A stretch of 64,000 nt of DNA from Inia geoffrensis (GCA_036417435.1 CM070903.1:1423001-1487000), one strand, 5' to 3'; counted from the stretch's first letter, positions 23,271-35,406 are shown. The notes: generated by a model from the letters alone, not told the origin. Translations and numbers: made by a program.

Positions 23271-23550
23271 CCTAGTAAGGCTGAGATCACCATCTAAATT
23301 CCATACCCCAGCAGGGTGCTCCCACAAGCTGCAGCCCTCCAGCCTCTGGGCTCACTCCCTGCCACCCTCCCTCCCACCCCTAGGCCACACTGGGCTCTGG
23401 GCTATTATCAGCCCAGGACAGGAAGCTTGGACCCTGGGCCTGAGGCTGTGACTCCAGAGTTCCCTGTGCCAGCACCCAGCCAGGTGGCGCCCAGCTCCCT
23501 CAGATCTCCCGACCTGCTAGATTGATTTGCCCCTCTTGGGACTTAGGAAT

Positions 23551-24100
23551 TTTTTTTTTTTAATATTGGAGTATAGTTGAGTACAGCAAAGTGATTCACT
23601 CATATATATACATATATCTATTCTTTTTTAGATTCTTTTCCCATACAGGTTATTGCAGAATATTGAGTAGAGTCCCGGTGCTATACAGTAGGTCCTTGTT
23701 GGTTATCTATTTTATACATAGTAGTGTGTATACATTAATCCCAAAATCCTAATTTATCTCTGCCCCCAACCTTTCCCCTTCGGTATCCATAAGTTTGTTT
23801 TGTATGTCTATGGGTCTATTTCTGTTTTGGAATTAAGCTCATTTGTATCTTTTTTTTTTTTTTTTTTTTAGATTCCACATACAAGCAATACCATATGATA
23901 TTTGTCTTTCTTTGACTTCACTTAGTGTGATAACCTCTAGGTCCATCCATGTTGCTGCAAATGGCATGATTTCATTCTTTTTATGGCTGAGTAGTATTCC
24001 ATTGTGTATATGTACCACATCTACTTTATCCATTCATCTGTCGATGGACATTGGGGTACATGTATCTTTTCAAATTATGGTTTTCTCTGGCCAGCACTTA
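23551..24100 (-). mobile_element. L1 3' end, laurasiatherian type
   Basis: Starts at a T-tract (A-tail on the minus strand), then ttggagtatagttgagtaca, ggtgctatacagtaggtcct, tggttatctattttatacat, tccatccatgttgctgcaaa, tggctgagtagtattccatt. The same family occurs in plus orientation at 35715-36288. An inserted T-tract at about 23850-23870 interrupts it. Coding capacity is lost. Confidence 0.9.
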
Positions 24101-24117
24101 GGACTTTAGCTGGGGTT

Positions 24118-24230
24118 TATGATCCTCATCTCCCCCATAATGTGAACCCCCAGAGGGTAGGAACTACCCTGGCTGTGTTCACTCCCGTCTCCAGCACCTA
24201 GAACAGTACCTGGCACATGGTAAATACCAA
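24118..24230 (+). mobile_element. L2 3'-end fragment
   Basis: cccccagagggtaggaacta, ctggctgtgttcactcccgt and ctagaacagtacctggcacatggtaaatacc follow the L2 3'-end pattern. It directly follows the L1 3' end. Confidence 0.65.
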
Positions 24231-24850
24231 TACCTGTGGGGCGACCACATGAGCGAAACAAGTCTGCCCTAGATGCAAGCAGTGTCACTGCACTTCCCAT
24301 AAACATACCAGGCCCCTGCGAGCTACTTCCCCCCCAGTCTCTGCCCCGTCTTCACATTTTAAATCCACCACAAAGACACACTGAAAAACAAAATCGTTTT
24401 TTGGCACACTCCTAGAACACTGTACACACATACAGGAGGAGAGCGGCCGGCAGTACTAATGAGACCACCAAAAAAATGTGATAATTTGGTACTAATGGCC
24501 TGGGACCAGCTGTTGTCAAGCATGGCAGCAAGGCCAGGTGAATACCTCGGTCCACACTCCAAACAAAGCGTAACTCCAAAGAAAGGCACTCGAGAAACAA
24601 GGACATCGAGATGACTTTAATGTACAGTCTTTAAACGAAAGTCTCACTGTTTGCCTTTCCTAACTCACATATTATGAACATACTTTCTAAAAGCTGTTTT
24701 TTGTTTTGTTTTGTTTTAAACAGCAGCATTTCTATCACACCAGACTGTAGGTTTGGAAATCTGCGGTTTAGAAAATTGACACAAAAAGATCAAGTTTTCC
24801 AATAAAACTGGACCTCTCTAAGCTCTTCAGTTTCATACTAAGATTGATTC

Positions 24851-24979
24851 TTTTTTTTTTTTTTTTTTTTGGCACACCACGCAGCTTATAGGATCTTAGT
24901 TCCCGAACCAGGGATTGAACCCAGGACCCCGGTAGTGAAAGCATCAAGTCCCAACCACTGGACCACCGGGGAATGCCCC
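24851..24979 (-). mobile_element. Short CHR-1-like tRNA-derived SINE
   Basis: A T-tract of 20 (A-tail on the minus strand) is followed by ggcacaccacgcagcttata, ggatcttagttcccgaacca, gggattgaacccaggacccc and ccaaccactggaccaccggg. It lacks the longer CHR body of the other copies and is more diverged, hence older. Confidence 0.85.
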
Positions 24980-25139
24980 TGACAATTTTTCTTAAATAAG
25001 TTTTTTATAGGCTGGTAAATGTATAACTTCACCTATTAATCTCCAAAATGTACTTTCTAACTATCTCCAACCTATTTAAATAAATTCCTTGGTACTAACT
25101 ACTTACATAGCTCATCAGAGCATTCAAGAGAATAAAACC

Positions 25140-25490
25140 CAGCACTTAAATAAAGCTTACAGCTAATGAATTTTGATGATTAATAAAAAATGATTAGTGG
25201 GTTTTGCTTGCACCATGTATAAAAAAATATTCACTGCAGAGCTGTTTCTTACAGCAAATATTAAAAACTATATTAAAACATATATATAACAGTGTATATA
25301 TTTTGACTACTGCTGGGACAATACATAGTCAGCTGGTCACAGCAGTTACAGGGAACTGATCAGCCAGGGATGGAGTGAAACAAGGTTTTCTTATGTGTTT
25401 GTACCTTTTGAGTGTACAGTGTGCACGCTTATACTTTCAAATCTATCAATAAAAATTTCAGTGGTATACGTTTTAAATTTTTATTTTTAA
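25140..25490 (+). mobile_element. Possible ancient LINE 3' fragment
   Basis: gggacaatacatagtcagct, ggtcacagcagttacaggga, actgatcagccagggatgga and a terminal AT-rich aataaaaatt give the impression of an old LINE or LTR tail. The family was not identified. Confidence 0.3.
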
Positions 25491-25554
25491 AATGTAATGC
25501 TATAACAGTGTTTAATAAAACAAACTGCCAGCTCTTGAACTTTTTTGAACTCTG

Positions 25555-25645
25555 CCTAATTTGTTCAGCACTGTATCCCAGGAGCCAATAACAGGGAGGG
25601 CCCAGCACAGCACGGCATGGATTAAGTACTTGCCAAATGAATTAG
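25555..25645 (+). mobile_element. Possible L2 3'-end fragment
   Basis: cagcactgtatcccaggagc, cagcacagcacggcatggat, taagtacttgccaaatgaatta is compatible with a diverged L2 3' end. Confidence 0.4.
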
Positions 25646-26859
25646 TTTGCTTTGTGCATTCACCAGACAAATGTAAATTTTAAAAATTTTCTTATTCCAA
25701 TCTAAAAGCAGTTGAAATGCTTTTAAGACATGTAAATTCACAGAGGACTAAAGTAGCCAGAAGCCAAGAAGTTTTTTGTGGAAGCTGTTATTCGCTAATT
25801 ATCCTTTCTTCACCTCCCAGGACTGACCTCATGAGCACCTGCATCTCGAGATACATGTGTCATCAATTTCTCAGAGCTGGACCAATTTTCTTTCCACCAC
25901 TGCCCCCTGCAGAAAGGCCTCTTTTTTTTTCCCCTTCCAACTACAGCTTCAAATTTTGTTGAAGGTGTGGCTAGATATATTATTCAGTCCCAGGAACCTT
26001 CAGACATCCAACGGGGCACTGCTCACAGACAATGCTTTCCTTGCAGAGCCCGAGTGAGTCCCTGCCCTCACCCGGGCAGGGCAGGATCTCCAGACAGCTC
26101 AGTGAGTCTCAGCGAGACTTATGAGCCCTGCTGTGGGTGACCCTGCGGAGGGGACCCTGTCCCTGGAGGGACGCTGCAAGGAGGGCGGCTAACTCCCACA
26201 CCCAGGAGGAAGGGTATCAGCCAACCTTTGCATTTCCCTTCTCCCCTTCCCCTCAGGGAAACCCTCAGCAAAAAGGTTAAAGAATCTCAGCCTCAAAGAA
26301 AAGATGGCAAAATCAAAAGACACTGCCCAGGACTGCTCTTAACACAACCCAGTGTTTCGGAAAATGCAGCTCTAGGTGGCCCCTTTCAAAGGAATAAGAC
26401 ATACGGTAAATTTAAGAGAGAACAAAGAGGATTAATTAAATATTTCTAATCTCCAAACGTACTTATCATCAATTGATTAGGGCACTAAGGGTAGAGAAGC
26501 AAGTCTGACACCAAGCCACTTTTCCTTTTACTTCGAGGGCTGAAAGCTAACCACTATTAGAAAGTAACCTTATCAGAAGTAACAACCCAAACCAGCTGGC
26601 TAAAAATACGAAGTGCGAACCAAACACGGCGCTGCGGGTCTCCGACATATAAATAGGAATTAGAACACATTTTAGGCTCCCCAGCATGTCAGCTGGGACT
26701 CCAACCCGTCTTAGCGTCAACAGCCCACTCTGACATCTTCCTCCAGACCCATTCACTACCCGGTAACTTTCCTACCGCAGATCTGAACACGTCAGAATTC
26801 ACCTCGAGCCCCCAATCGCCCCAGACTGTTCCGGATCGCTCCAGACGCCCGGCACCCGC
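25646..26859. other. Unassigned region upstream of the CpG island
   Basis: No gene was recognised. A TATA-like box (tataaata) lies at 26648-26655, about 200 bp outside the island. Its relevance is unknown. Open frames are short and without motifs. Confidence 0.4.
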
Positions 26860-26892
26860 GGGAACTTCCCCGCCCCGGGACGCCCGCGGCGA

Positions 26893-27370
26893 AGAGCATC
26901 CCACGCGGACACTGCGCCCTCGGGAAGGGACGCGGGGCCGTCCCTGGCGCAGCCTCACAGTGGGCACAGCCTCACCCTGGGGGTGCACTCTCCGCAGAGT
27001 AGGGCATCCCGCGCGGCCACGGTGCCCTCCCGAAGGGGACGGGGGCGGGGGGGCCGTCCTGGGTGCAGCCTCGTGCCGGGGCGCAGCCTTCCCTCCCTAG
27101 GGCGCAGCGCATCCGGAGCAGAAGCGGCACTCCCGGGGAGAGGACAGTGCTGTCCCCAGCGCAGGCTCCCCTCCCGGGGGCGCAGCCTCATCCCGAGGTG
27201 CAGTGTTCCCTCCCGGGGCGCAGCCTCCCCTTCATCCCCGGACTCCCCGTACGCGTCCCGGGGCGCAGCTTCGTCCCGGGGCGCAGCCTCGCTCTCCCGC
27301 GGCGCAGAGAATCCCGCGCAGATGCGCGGGGAGCAGACGCGGGGCCGTCCCGGGCGCAACCTCCCCTTGC
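26893..27370. repeat. GC-rich degenerate minisatellite in the CpG island
   Basis: Units of about 17-20 bp around tcccggggcgcagcctc recur, for example at about 27212, 27257 and 27274. On a larger scale the block starting gcatcccacgcggacactgc (26,897) recurs with changes at 27,004 (gcatcccgcgcggccacggt) and partly at 27,310 (atcccgcgcagatgcg). The repetition explains why long frames (up to 327 codons) are open here. Confidence 0.65.
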
Positions 27371-27600
27371 CAGGCGGCCCGCAGCCCCTCCGGACAGCCC
27401 CTCCGGACAGCACTGGTCCCGCTCGAGCCGCGCGCCCGGCGCGGCCTCACCACCTGCCCGGCGGCGCTTACATAAACGCGGCCACGGCGCTGCCCGGCGC
27501 TGCCCCGCGCTGCTGGGCGGCGTGGTCGGGCCGCGGTATCAGAGCCTCGCCGCCCCCGCCACCCCCGCCGCCCCTGCCACCCCTGTCGCCCCGCCTCACC

Positions 27601-27974
27601 TCAGCCGCGGGCCGCTCCGCTCCGCGCCGCACCGAGACTCGGACCGCGAGTCCGTGGAGCTTCGCTCGGCCGCCCGGGGCTGCGGCGCGCTGCCCGTGGC
27701 CTGGCGCGGCCCCGAGCGCGCCCCCGAGCGCGGCCCCGAGCGCGGCCAGACCGGCCGCCGCCTCAGCCACCGCCTCAGCCTCCACCCTCCGCCCTCGGTG
27801 TCGGCTCCGCCCTCCCGGCACCCCCCGCCGCCGGCCGCGCGCACGCCGGGGAGCGTCGCCGCGACGCAGCACGGGCGCGCGCGCGCACGCTGCGCCGGGC
27901 TCTTCCTGCGGTCCGCTGGGGACAGGGAGCGGGGACGTGGAGGCGGGACGGGGAGCCGGGGCGTAGAGAGCCAT
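27601..27974 (-). other. Candidate minus-strand first exon ending in a splice donor
   Basis: A minus-strand transcript starting in the island could use the donor ctgag|gtgagg at 27,600/27,599. The minus frame from an ATG at 27,974 is open but low-complexity (Ala/Arg/Gly-rich), so a non-coding first exon is more likely than coding sequence. The 5' end is not defined by the sequence; 27,974 is only that ATG. Downstream exons at lower coordinates were not found. Confidence 0.3.
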
Positions 27975-28012
27975 AGGGCGGGGTGGGGGGGGGTACGCGG
28001 CGGGGACCGCCC

Positions 28013-28093
28013 ATGAGACCCCCGCCGGCCGCCTGCCGCCTGGGGCCCGTACAGTCCCCGCGCTGGAGGGTGCGCCGGGAGCGGGACGCGAAG
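28013..28093 (+). other. Candidate plus-strand first coding exon
   Basis: An ATG at 28,013 opens a short Arg/Pro-rich frame (27 codons) that runs to a donor-like cgcgaag|gtgcgt at 28,093/28,094. Transcription would be divergent to the minus-strand donor at 27,600. There is no homology support. The acceptor of a second exon was not identified. Confidence 0.22.
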
Positions 28094-28190
28094 GTGCGTC
28101 CGGCCTGTGCGGGGCCAGATCGGGGCGTGTTGAGAGGAGAGGGTGGGGTCACGCCCCCAGGCCCCGAGGGGCGCCCTGGGTGAGAGCAGA

Positions 28191-29019
28191 AGCGAGTCCA
28201 GATGACTGGTTACGTTAGTGGTGGGTCGGTGGGTTTGGTGGTGCAAGCATTCAAAGCCTCTTGCAGTCGTGCAATAAGCAGACTCCTCTGTCTGTATTCA
28301 CTGGCTCTTCAACGGTTGCACCGAGAACATCTACACACAGGATGAGAGGCGTCTGTGGAAATGCAACATCGAAGACCAGAATAAGCAACTCGAGGCTGCG
28401 GTTCTACTCAGAACAGAAAATGGTTGGGTAGAGAAAACTAGTTCTTGAATGCACTTGGGGCGCTGGTGGTCCACCAGGCGGACTCGGGTGCAGATAGGGG
28501 GGACGGGCAGGCCCCGGGGGTCCAGCTGCTCAGGGCCGGGACCCCGAGACTGCTCTCCAAGGTCAAGTGGGGCTGCCGCCCTTCTCAGCTGTGGGGCCTG
28601 AGGCCGCCTCTCTGGACCACTGCCTGTTTGCTCCAGTTTAAAATGGGGAAGAAAAGTCAAATACAGGGGAAGACCCCAGCCCAGCACCCCTTAATTGTTA
28701 GCTACTGCTGTTATTCCCACATTCATCGGACAGAATTGAGCATCCCTGAGAGTTCAGTGGCCTGGAGCATAAATAAACCACAGGGGAAAGTGCTGCCGCC
28801 AGCCAGTTACCTGCTTCAGGTTGCTATCTGATGGAAAGGAAAAGCCTGCCTTTGGGGCCTGCCAGCTACCAGGCAAGCCCAGTGCCCTCCCTGAGGGCTA
28901 AATGCCAGTACAGGGTCCAAAGGCGGGGCTTGTTGACAACACGGAAAAATCAAAGACTTCTGGGATGCCTTCTAGGGATTCATCCTATTTTTGTTAATAA
29001 ACGAAAAGTGCATGAGAAC
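28191..29019. other. Unassigned region downstream of the CpG island
   Basis: No repeat or gene was recognised. Short open frames only. If the plus-strand donor at 28,093 is real this would be intronic. Confidence 0.4.
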
Positions 29020-29400
29020 TTTATTTCTGTGTAACAAACCACCCCAAAGCTAAGTGGCTTGAAGTAATCGTTTTCTTTGCTCATGATCCAGAAGGTCAGC
29101 AGCTGGGACGGCTCATCTCTGCTAACGGGGCGTGGCCCGTATTAGCTGGGACTCGCAGGGGCCACTCCCATGGGCTGTGGCCAGGGCTGCTGCTTGTGCT
29201 GGCGTGGCTCGGTCAGCAGCAAGAGGGAAGGCGCAAATCTCGGCGCACAGGGCTTTTTCAGCCTCTGAACCGTGTTTACTAATGTCCTGTTGGCCAAAAC
29301 AAGGCAGAGGGCCCAGCCCTGAGTCGGTGGAGCGGCCTTGGCCCAGCCCGGTGACCTGCAGGGAAACACATGGCTGCCCGCCAGTTGCGGTGGGCTGTGT
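29020..29400 (+). mobile_element. Ancient dispersed repeat (LTR-like), family not assigned
   Basis: tctgtgtaacaaaccacccc, aaagctaagtggcttgaagt and later ggtcagcagctgggacggct give the order of a common ancient mammalian repeat whose name I cannot fix. Highly diverged. Confidence 0.4.
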
Positions 29401-31560
29401 GAATCTCGGCAGCGGCGGAGAGAGCAGTGCCACCGTGACCATGGCCTTCACGCTGCTCCAGCTGGCTGGCCGGCCTCTTGGCAGCTTTGGAGATGGCCAG
29501 GAGCCTGGGATTGCCCCTGGCTGTTGTACTCCACCTCCTCAGATGCCATCGTCTCCAGGGACAGGTTTATCGTGGCGTTCTTCTGCCTAACCATTCCTCT
29601 GTGCACCACAGGAGCGGCTCACAGATCGTGCCTCTTCATACTGATGTGCGAGCCATTTCCAGGCACCCGGGGCCGAGACGTGGGACGTACCAGACAGGGA
29701 GGGGCATGGAGGTACCTGAGAGCTTAAGGTCCCTGATGCAGGATCCTGTAGCCTACTGAGGAAAGCCCATCCTTCCCCCTGTTCACCATCAGTGTCAGAC
29801 CCGTGGACGCCCAGAAGGGGCCCCGGGTCTCCACAGAGGTGCTGGCAGCTGCGACCACACGGCCTTCAGTGCACAGAGCAGCATCCAGGCTTGAGCCCCC
29901 ACCCTGCCCCGCAGCCCCCATTCTGTTGTTTACCTCACTCGTACAAACTGTGAAAATGAAATAGCACTTCGGTGTCCAGGAGAAGATGATGCCCAAAAGC
30001 TCACCTGTAGGGATCTAGCTGGTCCCCTCTCTGCCCCAGGGATGGGGTGATAGAATCTACATGAGTGTGTGAAACTCCACCTGCCGGGACCCCTGGCCAC
30101 ACAGCACCGATCCAACTCTCCCCTTTTTCCTCCAGCTGAACCAGATAGCATGACCATGTAGCTGTAGCCCACAAGCAGAAGGAGGACTTATGACAGGCAC
30201 TGCATCCAGGACAGAATGGTGCAGGAGAGCTTGTAATGGTCTGAGGACGAAGACCTCGCCCACTCAGGAGCAGGAGTGTGAACTGGTTTCAGCCTGTAGC
30301 TCCGGCCGTTCGGGAATGGCTGGAAGGAGGGGTGAGGTGCCCAGCCCGACGGCCGAGGAGCTGCTCTGTGCACGTTCACACCCTGGCTCTCAGGAAGGCC
30401 TTACATGGACGGACGTGCCCAAGGCTTGCAGGTGTAGATCCACTCTTTTGTCCAACAACCCAGCGGAGTGTGGCAGCCGTGCAGCCCTGAGCAGGGGCAG
30501 GCGTCACGACCTGGCTCTCTGGCCCTCGTTCCAGGCCTGGGGAGCTGCCCCTTCTGCCCACACGGGGTGACCCGACCCAAGGGATCTCATCCCTTCCTCT
30601 GCCGGCCAGGCATGGTCCTGGCCGGTCCTGGTGAGACTGCTCCCGGGCCACAGTCCTGGTTTACTCAGGCCTGCGATGGTACCACGCGGAGTGTGGATTT
30701 CAGTCATTTAATCCTGAGGAGGGACTACCTTTTTCTTGTTCTTTTGGAGTCCCTTTCACTGTAGTCCCTGTGTACAACCAAAAGTGTGTCTGAAAAAGAA
30801 ATGTGTAGTACTCTGTTTTCTTTCATTCTGCCCAGTCTCTTTGAGAGGGGACTGGAACTTTTAGATTATCGTCTAAAAGTCGGTTATTGACTTCTTGGTT
30901 TCTAAAACAGTCAGGAAGCTACACCTGCTAGTGAGTGGTAACCAGTAGACTGTGATACATTTATCTGAGGCATATATTTTTAAAAAACATGAAACCGGAG
31001 TGATAGAAACCAGATGTGACTAAACCTTCAGTCATTTGCTCCTGGGAGCGGACTCCTGGCTTGGGCTCTGCTCAGCTCGGGACAAGTCTCCTCCTCCAGG
31101 TCTCCCAGACCCCACAGTGAAGCCCCCAGTCAGGAGATGGGCCCGGAGCAGCCCCGTTTGTGCCTGGGAACATGCACCCACCTCCACTCCCAGCTCCAGG
31201 ACTGAGGGGGAGTTCTGACTTAGGGGGATTTCGCTGGGAACCCGGGGCCGGCACTGACTGGGCCTGAAGCCCCTCTGTGCGCCTTGGACCTGAAATGTGT
31301 AAACCCAGAGGCAGGCAGGGTGATCTTCATCGCCGGCCTTGTATACTTCTCAGGGAATCCAGCCTGAAGGGAGAACTGTGGCGCGTCAGGCAGAGCCAGG
31401 ACACTGAGAACCTTCTGATGGCTTTTTAATGCCTCAGGCGGTGTGGCCTGTGCATGGGTGAGCACACGATTAAGATGATGAACTCGCTTTGGAGTTGTTC
31501 ATAGTCCGGAGGTGGGGGGGGGAGGGGCAGGGCGTGGATAACTAGGGGCCAGCCTGGAGT
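29401..31560. other. Unassigned region
   Basis: Ordinary to GC-rich composition with frames up to about 129 codons and no recognisable protein feature. No SINE was seen in this 2 kb. Confidence 0.4.
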
Positions 31561-31564
31561 GAGG

Positions 31565-31720
31565 GCCACAGGCTGGGGTCGGACGGGGTTCACACCCACT
31601 TTGCCCCTCCTTAGTGTGTGACTGGGATGTCGTCTGGACGCTCGGAACCTCTTCTTCATCCATAAAAGGAGAGCGTGACACCCACGTCCCAGACCCGCCC
31701 AACACCCCAGTGTGGAAGGG
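31565..31720 (+). mobile_element. MIR element
   Basis: cacaggctggggtcggacgg, ggttcacacccactttgccc, tagtgtgtgactgggatgtc and cggaacctcttcttcatccataaaagg follow the MIR order from tRNA-like head through core. Confidence 0.65.
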
Positions 31721-33119
31721 CTCAAGGTCAAGAGCATGGGCGCTGCCTGCAGAGGTGTGTGCGTCCGAGGACCTGCAGCTCGCCGCGCTCGGGAGTAATC
31801 GCAGCAAGTTTCCCCGTGCAGACAGGCCTTTGGGCTGAGCCGTAGAGGATGAGAAAGCCTTGGCGGGGAGGGTGCCCTGGCGGACGGGGATGTTCTTTCA
31901 GCATGCGATCAGAGGAGTCAACCCGATCGGGCCCCATGGATGCTCTGCCCTCCCCAAACCGCCAGCAAAATGGAATGTGCCAAGTGGTCAAAGCACAGGC
32001 TGCAAACCACAGCTGGGCAGACGCGGCCCGTGGCCTGTGTCTGTACCTTCCACAAGCCCAGGCCAGGTTGAACATTCATAAAGCGTTGGGGAAAGGAATA
32101 GACGACAGACACACATGTGGCCCGAAAAAGCCTGAACTAGTTACCATCTGGCTTTTTAAAGAAAAAGCGTGCCATCCCTGGATTAAGCCAAGTAGGGACT
32201 CCCCCTGGTCTGGGAGCTAGACCGGCTCCATCAGAGCACAGAAACTGTGTGGGGAGAAAGGAGATGCGAACCCAAATCAGGGCCCTGTTAGGAAAGGGAA
32301 GCGTGGCTCGTAAGGCACCCAGTGGTGTCTGCTCTAAAGCCAGTGCGTGTACCCAGGTGAATTCTGGCAGCTTAGGTCAGCAGGTAACAGTGTGGGTAGA
32401 AAGAGTTCAGACATGTTTGGAAATGCACTTGGTATGTTTGGTGCAAACAGACTTGGTGGGAAGTTGGGTAAAGGCTGTGAACAGGGAAGGACCACGTCTC
32501 GCACCCAGGATTCTGGCCTGTGTGTATTGGAGTGGGTCACCTGGGTGATGGTGATTTGTGCTGAGATGGGGAGACTGAAGGAAGTGCCTGAGAAAAGCCA
32601 GAGGTCCTCTTGGCTGTGCTGAGTTTGCAGTACCTAGAAGATGTCCAGGTAGATGTCTGTGTTCAGAAGATATAAAAGATTAGGGTCCAGAGAAGAGGAC
32701 TATACTGGGGACACACAACCGGGAGCCTGGAAGGCGGAAGCAGTCGCCAGGGTGAGAGGAGACGGAAGAGAGCCTGGGCCAGACCTGAAGAGCTTCAGCC
32801 GTCAGTGTGGGATATGGGGGGAGCAGGAGGCCTGAGAACCCAGACAGTGGATGCCCAACAGGGGACGGTGCTTCAAGAATAAAAGATAGGTCGGCAAAAT
32901 GATGAGTCCAAATAAAGCAAGGATGGAAAACCTATTGAAGGTCATGGTGACTTTGAAAACTTCAGTGGAGTGTTGGGGACAGAACTGAGTAGAAAGAGGG
33001 AACACTCCTCCCATATGAGGCTTGCCTAACCTTGACCTCAAAACCTGAAAAGGATGACTGAGGGGGAAAATGTATGAACCACCCTCACTCATAAACAAAG
33101 CCTAAGTAAGTTATCATAG
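31721..33119. other. Unassigned region
   Basis: No gene recognised; incidental frames only. The composition becomes A-rich towards 33,100, where an L1 begins. Confidence 0.4.
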
Positions 33120-34738
33120 CATCCTAAACAGAGCACTTAGCAAACCAAAATACAGTAATATGTAAAATGAGAGCAACGACATCATGACCAACTTGGCTTT
33201 ACCCAAGAATATAACTGATTTAACACTTAAACATCTATTACTGTAAACCACTGCATCGAGACAACAGAGGAGAACCCCCATGTGATCCCCACAACAGGTG
33301 TAGAAAAGGCACTTAATAAAACCCAGCATCACTCATGCTGAGAAAAACAAACTCTTAGAAAACTAGGACTAGAAGGGAACTTCCTTAAGCTGATAAAGGA
33401 ACCTACAAACACCTGAAACAAAGCAGTGGTGAAGTGTGAGGCGCATTCTCTCTAAACCAGGCACAAAGCAAGGATGATGGTTCTTTCCACGGGTGTCCAG
33501 CCTTACAATGGAGCATAAACAACAGAGCGAGACATGGCCATGGAATGAAATGGATAAAGAAAGAAAACAGTCACAGGTAACATGACTGCATATGCAGAAA
33601 AGTAAAAATAATCTAAATTAATATATTTAATAAAATCCAGCAAGATTATTGAATATAGAATCACCACACACCCCAAAAAAGTTTCTGTACATCAGCAATG
33701 AGCAACCTATAATTTAGAAAAATGATCCTGTTTGTAATAGCAACAAAAGTATGAATTACAAATAAATCTAACAAAAGAAGTATATGATCTTTCAGAAGAA
33801 AAAAATGTTTTAAAAAATGATTGGAAGAGCAAGTGAGTGTAGAGACATTTTAATACATAAGGAGATCTCAGTATCATAAAAATGTCTCTTCTCCCCCAGA
33901 TCACCTATAGAGTCAATGGAATTCTGATAAACATCCCAACATGGATCTTCATGCACCTGGACTGATTCTAAAGTATGTAACAGGAATGCAAAGGATCCAA
34001 ACTAGCCAAGACACCCTAAAGGAGAAGGCAGAGGATTTACACCAGCAAATATCAAGATGTACTAATAAGTTATAATAAATCAAGCCATGTTATTGGCCCA
34101 CAGATGGACAAGTTGACCACTGAAACAAAATAGAAAGTCCAGAAACAGACCCACACGTATTTTGGCATATGACTGAAGAGGCATTGCAGATCAGTAGGAA
34201 AGGCAGTGACTTGGATAAATGATGCTTGGACATTTTTTTTGTCCATTTGGGTAATAATTGGAATTAGGTATGTACCTGACACCTTACCCAAAACTCAGTT
34301 CCAGACAGATTAAGGAAAATAAAACTTTTAAATTTCTAAAATACAGGCAAATGTCTTTATGACCTCAAAGAAGGAAGAAGTTTATAAGGTACGAAAAGGG
34401 CTATAACCATAAAAGGTAAGGTTGATCAATTTGATCATACTAAAGAACGTCTGCTCATCAAAAGATGCAATGAAGTAAACAGACATACAGGAAGTAGGGA
34501 GAAAATATTTGGAACTCTCGGAGGATTTGTATCCAGGACATATAAAGAACTAAATGTCCAATAGGCAAAGGCACACGAGCTAATTAAAAATGGACAAAAG
34601 ATGTGAACAGATGTGAACAGAAGAGGAAATGTGTGGCCAAAAAGCACATAAAAAGATGCTCAGCCTCATCAGTAACACGGAAATGCAGGTTCTAGTCAAA
34701 ATAGTACAAGTTTAGAGCCACCATATTGACAAAAATTT
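33120..34738 (+). mobile_element. Old L1 ORF2 remnant, part 1
   Basis: Decayed plus-strand ORF2. Blocks from the reverse transcriptase region appear in order: catcatgaccaacttggctt, tagaaaaggcacttaataaa, agaagggaacttccttaagc, then the C-terminal part: tctgtacatcagcaatgagc, acgtctgctcatcaaaagat, aaatggacaaaagatgtgaa. Multiple stops and frameshifts. A short duplication (atgtgaacag twice, about 34,600-34,620) is present. The element continues beyond the SINE at 34,753. Confidence 0.8.
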
Positions 34739-34752
34739 AAAAGGCTGACACA

Positions 34753-34978
34753 GGGCTTCCCTGGTGGCTCAGTGGTTGAGAGTCCGCCTGCCGATGCAGG
34801 GGACACGGGTTCGTGCCCCGGTCCGGGAGGATCCCACATTGCTGTGGAGCGGCTGGGCCCGTGAGCCATGGCCGCTGAGCCTGCGCGTCCGGAGCCTGTG
34901 CTCCGCAATGGGAGGGGCCACAACAGTGAGAGGCCCGCGTACCGCAAAACAAAAACAAAAACAAACAAATAAATAAAT
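34753..34978 (+). mobile_element. CHR-type SINE nested in L1
   Basis: Full-length young-type copy from the gggcttccctggtggctcag head to ggcccgcgtaccgc, with a tail of (CAAAA) and (AAAT) units. A 12-bp target duplication with one mismatch lies at 34739-34750 (aaaaggctgaca) and 34979-34990 (aaaaggctaaca). Confidence 0.93.
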
Positions 34979-34990
34979 AAAAGGCTAACA

Positions 34991-35330
34991 ACAAATATCA
35001 AGTGTTGGAAAGGACGTGGATCACCAGAATCCTGGACCATTGCCAGTGGGAGGATAATTTGCAACCGTTTCGGAAAACACTTGTCTCATAAAATTGAGTA
35101 TTTGTGTACCCCACTAGCCAACGACCTGACTCCTAAGTGTGCACCAGAAAGAATCCTTCCACGTGTGGTCAGGAGACAGGCAGCAGGCCGTGTTCACCAT
35201 AGCCAACCGTCCATTTCCTGGGGAAGATGAGCTGCACGGGGGTTGATCCACATATGGAACGCACGTGGTGAAGTGGTCATACAGCCGTTCAGTGATCAGT
35301 GACAGCAGCACCCAACATGGGCGAATCTTG
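34991..35330 (+). mobile_element. Old L1 ORF2 remnant, part 2
   Basis: Continues the L1 of 33,120-34,738: aaatatcaagtgttggaaag, ccattgccagtgggaggata, aaacacttgtctcataaaat, then towards the 3' UTR around 35,300. Confidence 0.7.
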
Positions 35331-35406
35331 GAAATTAAACGCTGGCTGAAAAGCATGCCATTTTATAGAGCCTAAAAACGAGAAAACTGAGCATCTGAGG
35401 ACTTGG

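Larger units (their letters stand above)
26860..28190. promoter_or_regulatory. CpG island, candidate promoter and first exon(s)
   Basis: From about 26,860 to 28,190 the DNA is very GC-rich with dense, undepleted CpG, unlike the rest of the window. This is typical of a germline-unmethylated mammalian promoter. A strong minus-strand splice donor context (cggctgag|gtgagg, exon ending at 27,600) and a plus-strand one (cgcgaag|gtgcgt, exon ending at 28,093) lie about 490 bp apart facing outward, as at a divergent promoter. An alternating gcgcgcgcgcac tract at about 27,876-27,887 is Z-DNA-prone. Partner exons were not recognised, so the gene is unknown. Confidence 0.7.

Noticed and set aside
26648..26655. 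TATA-like box upstream of the CpG island
   Set aside because: Isolated AT-rich 8-mer 200 bp outside the island with no supporting initiator or exon; mentioned only as context.
26983..28016. Frames of 327 and 317 codons in the CpG island
   Set aside because: GC-rich minisatellite composition lacks stop codons; all three plus frames and the minus frames are open over the same bases, with no recognisable domain.
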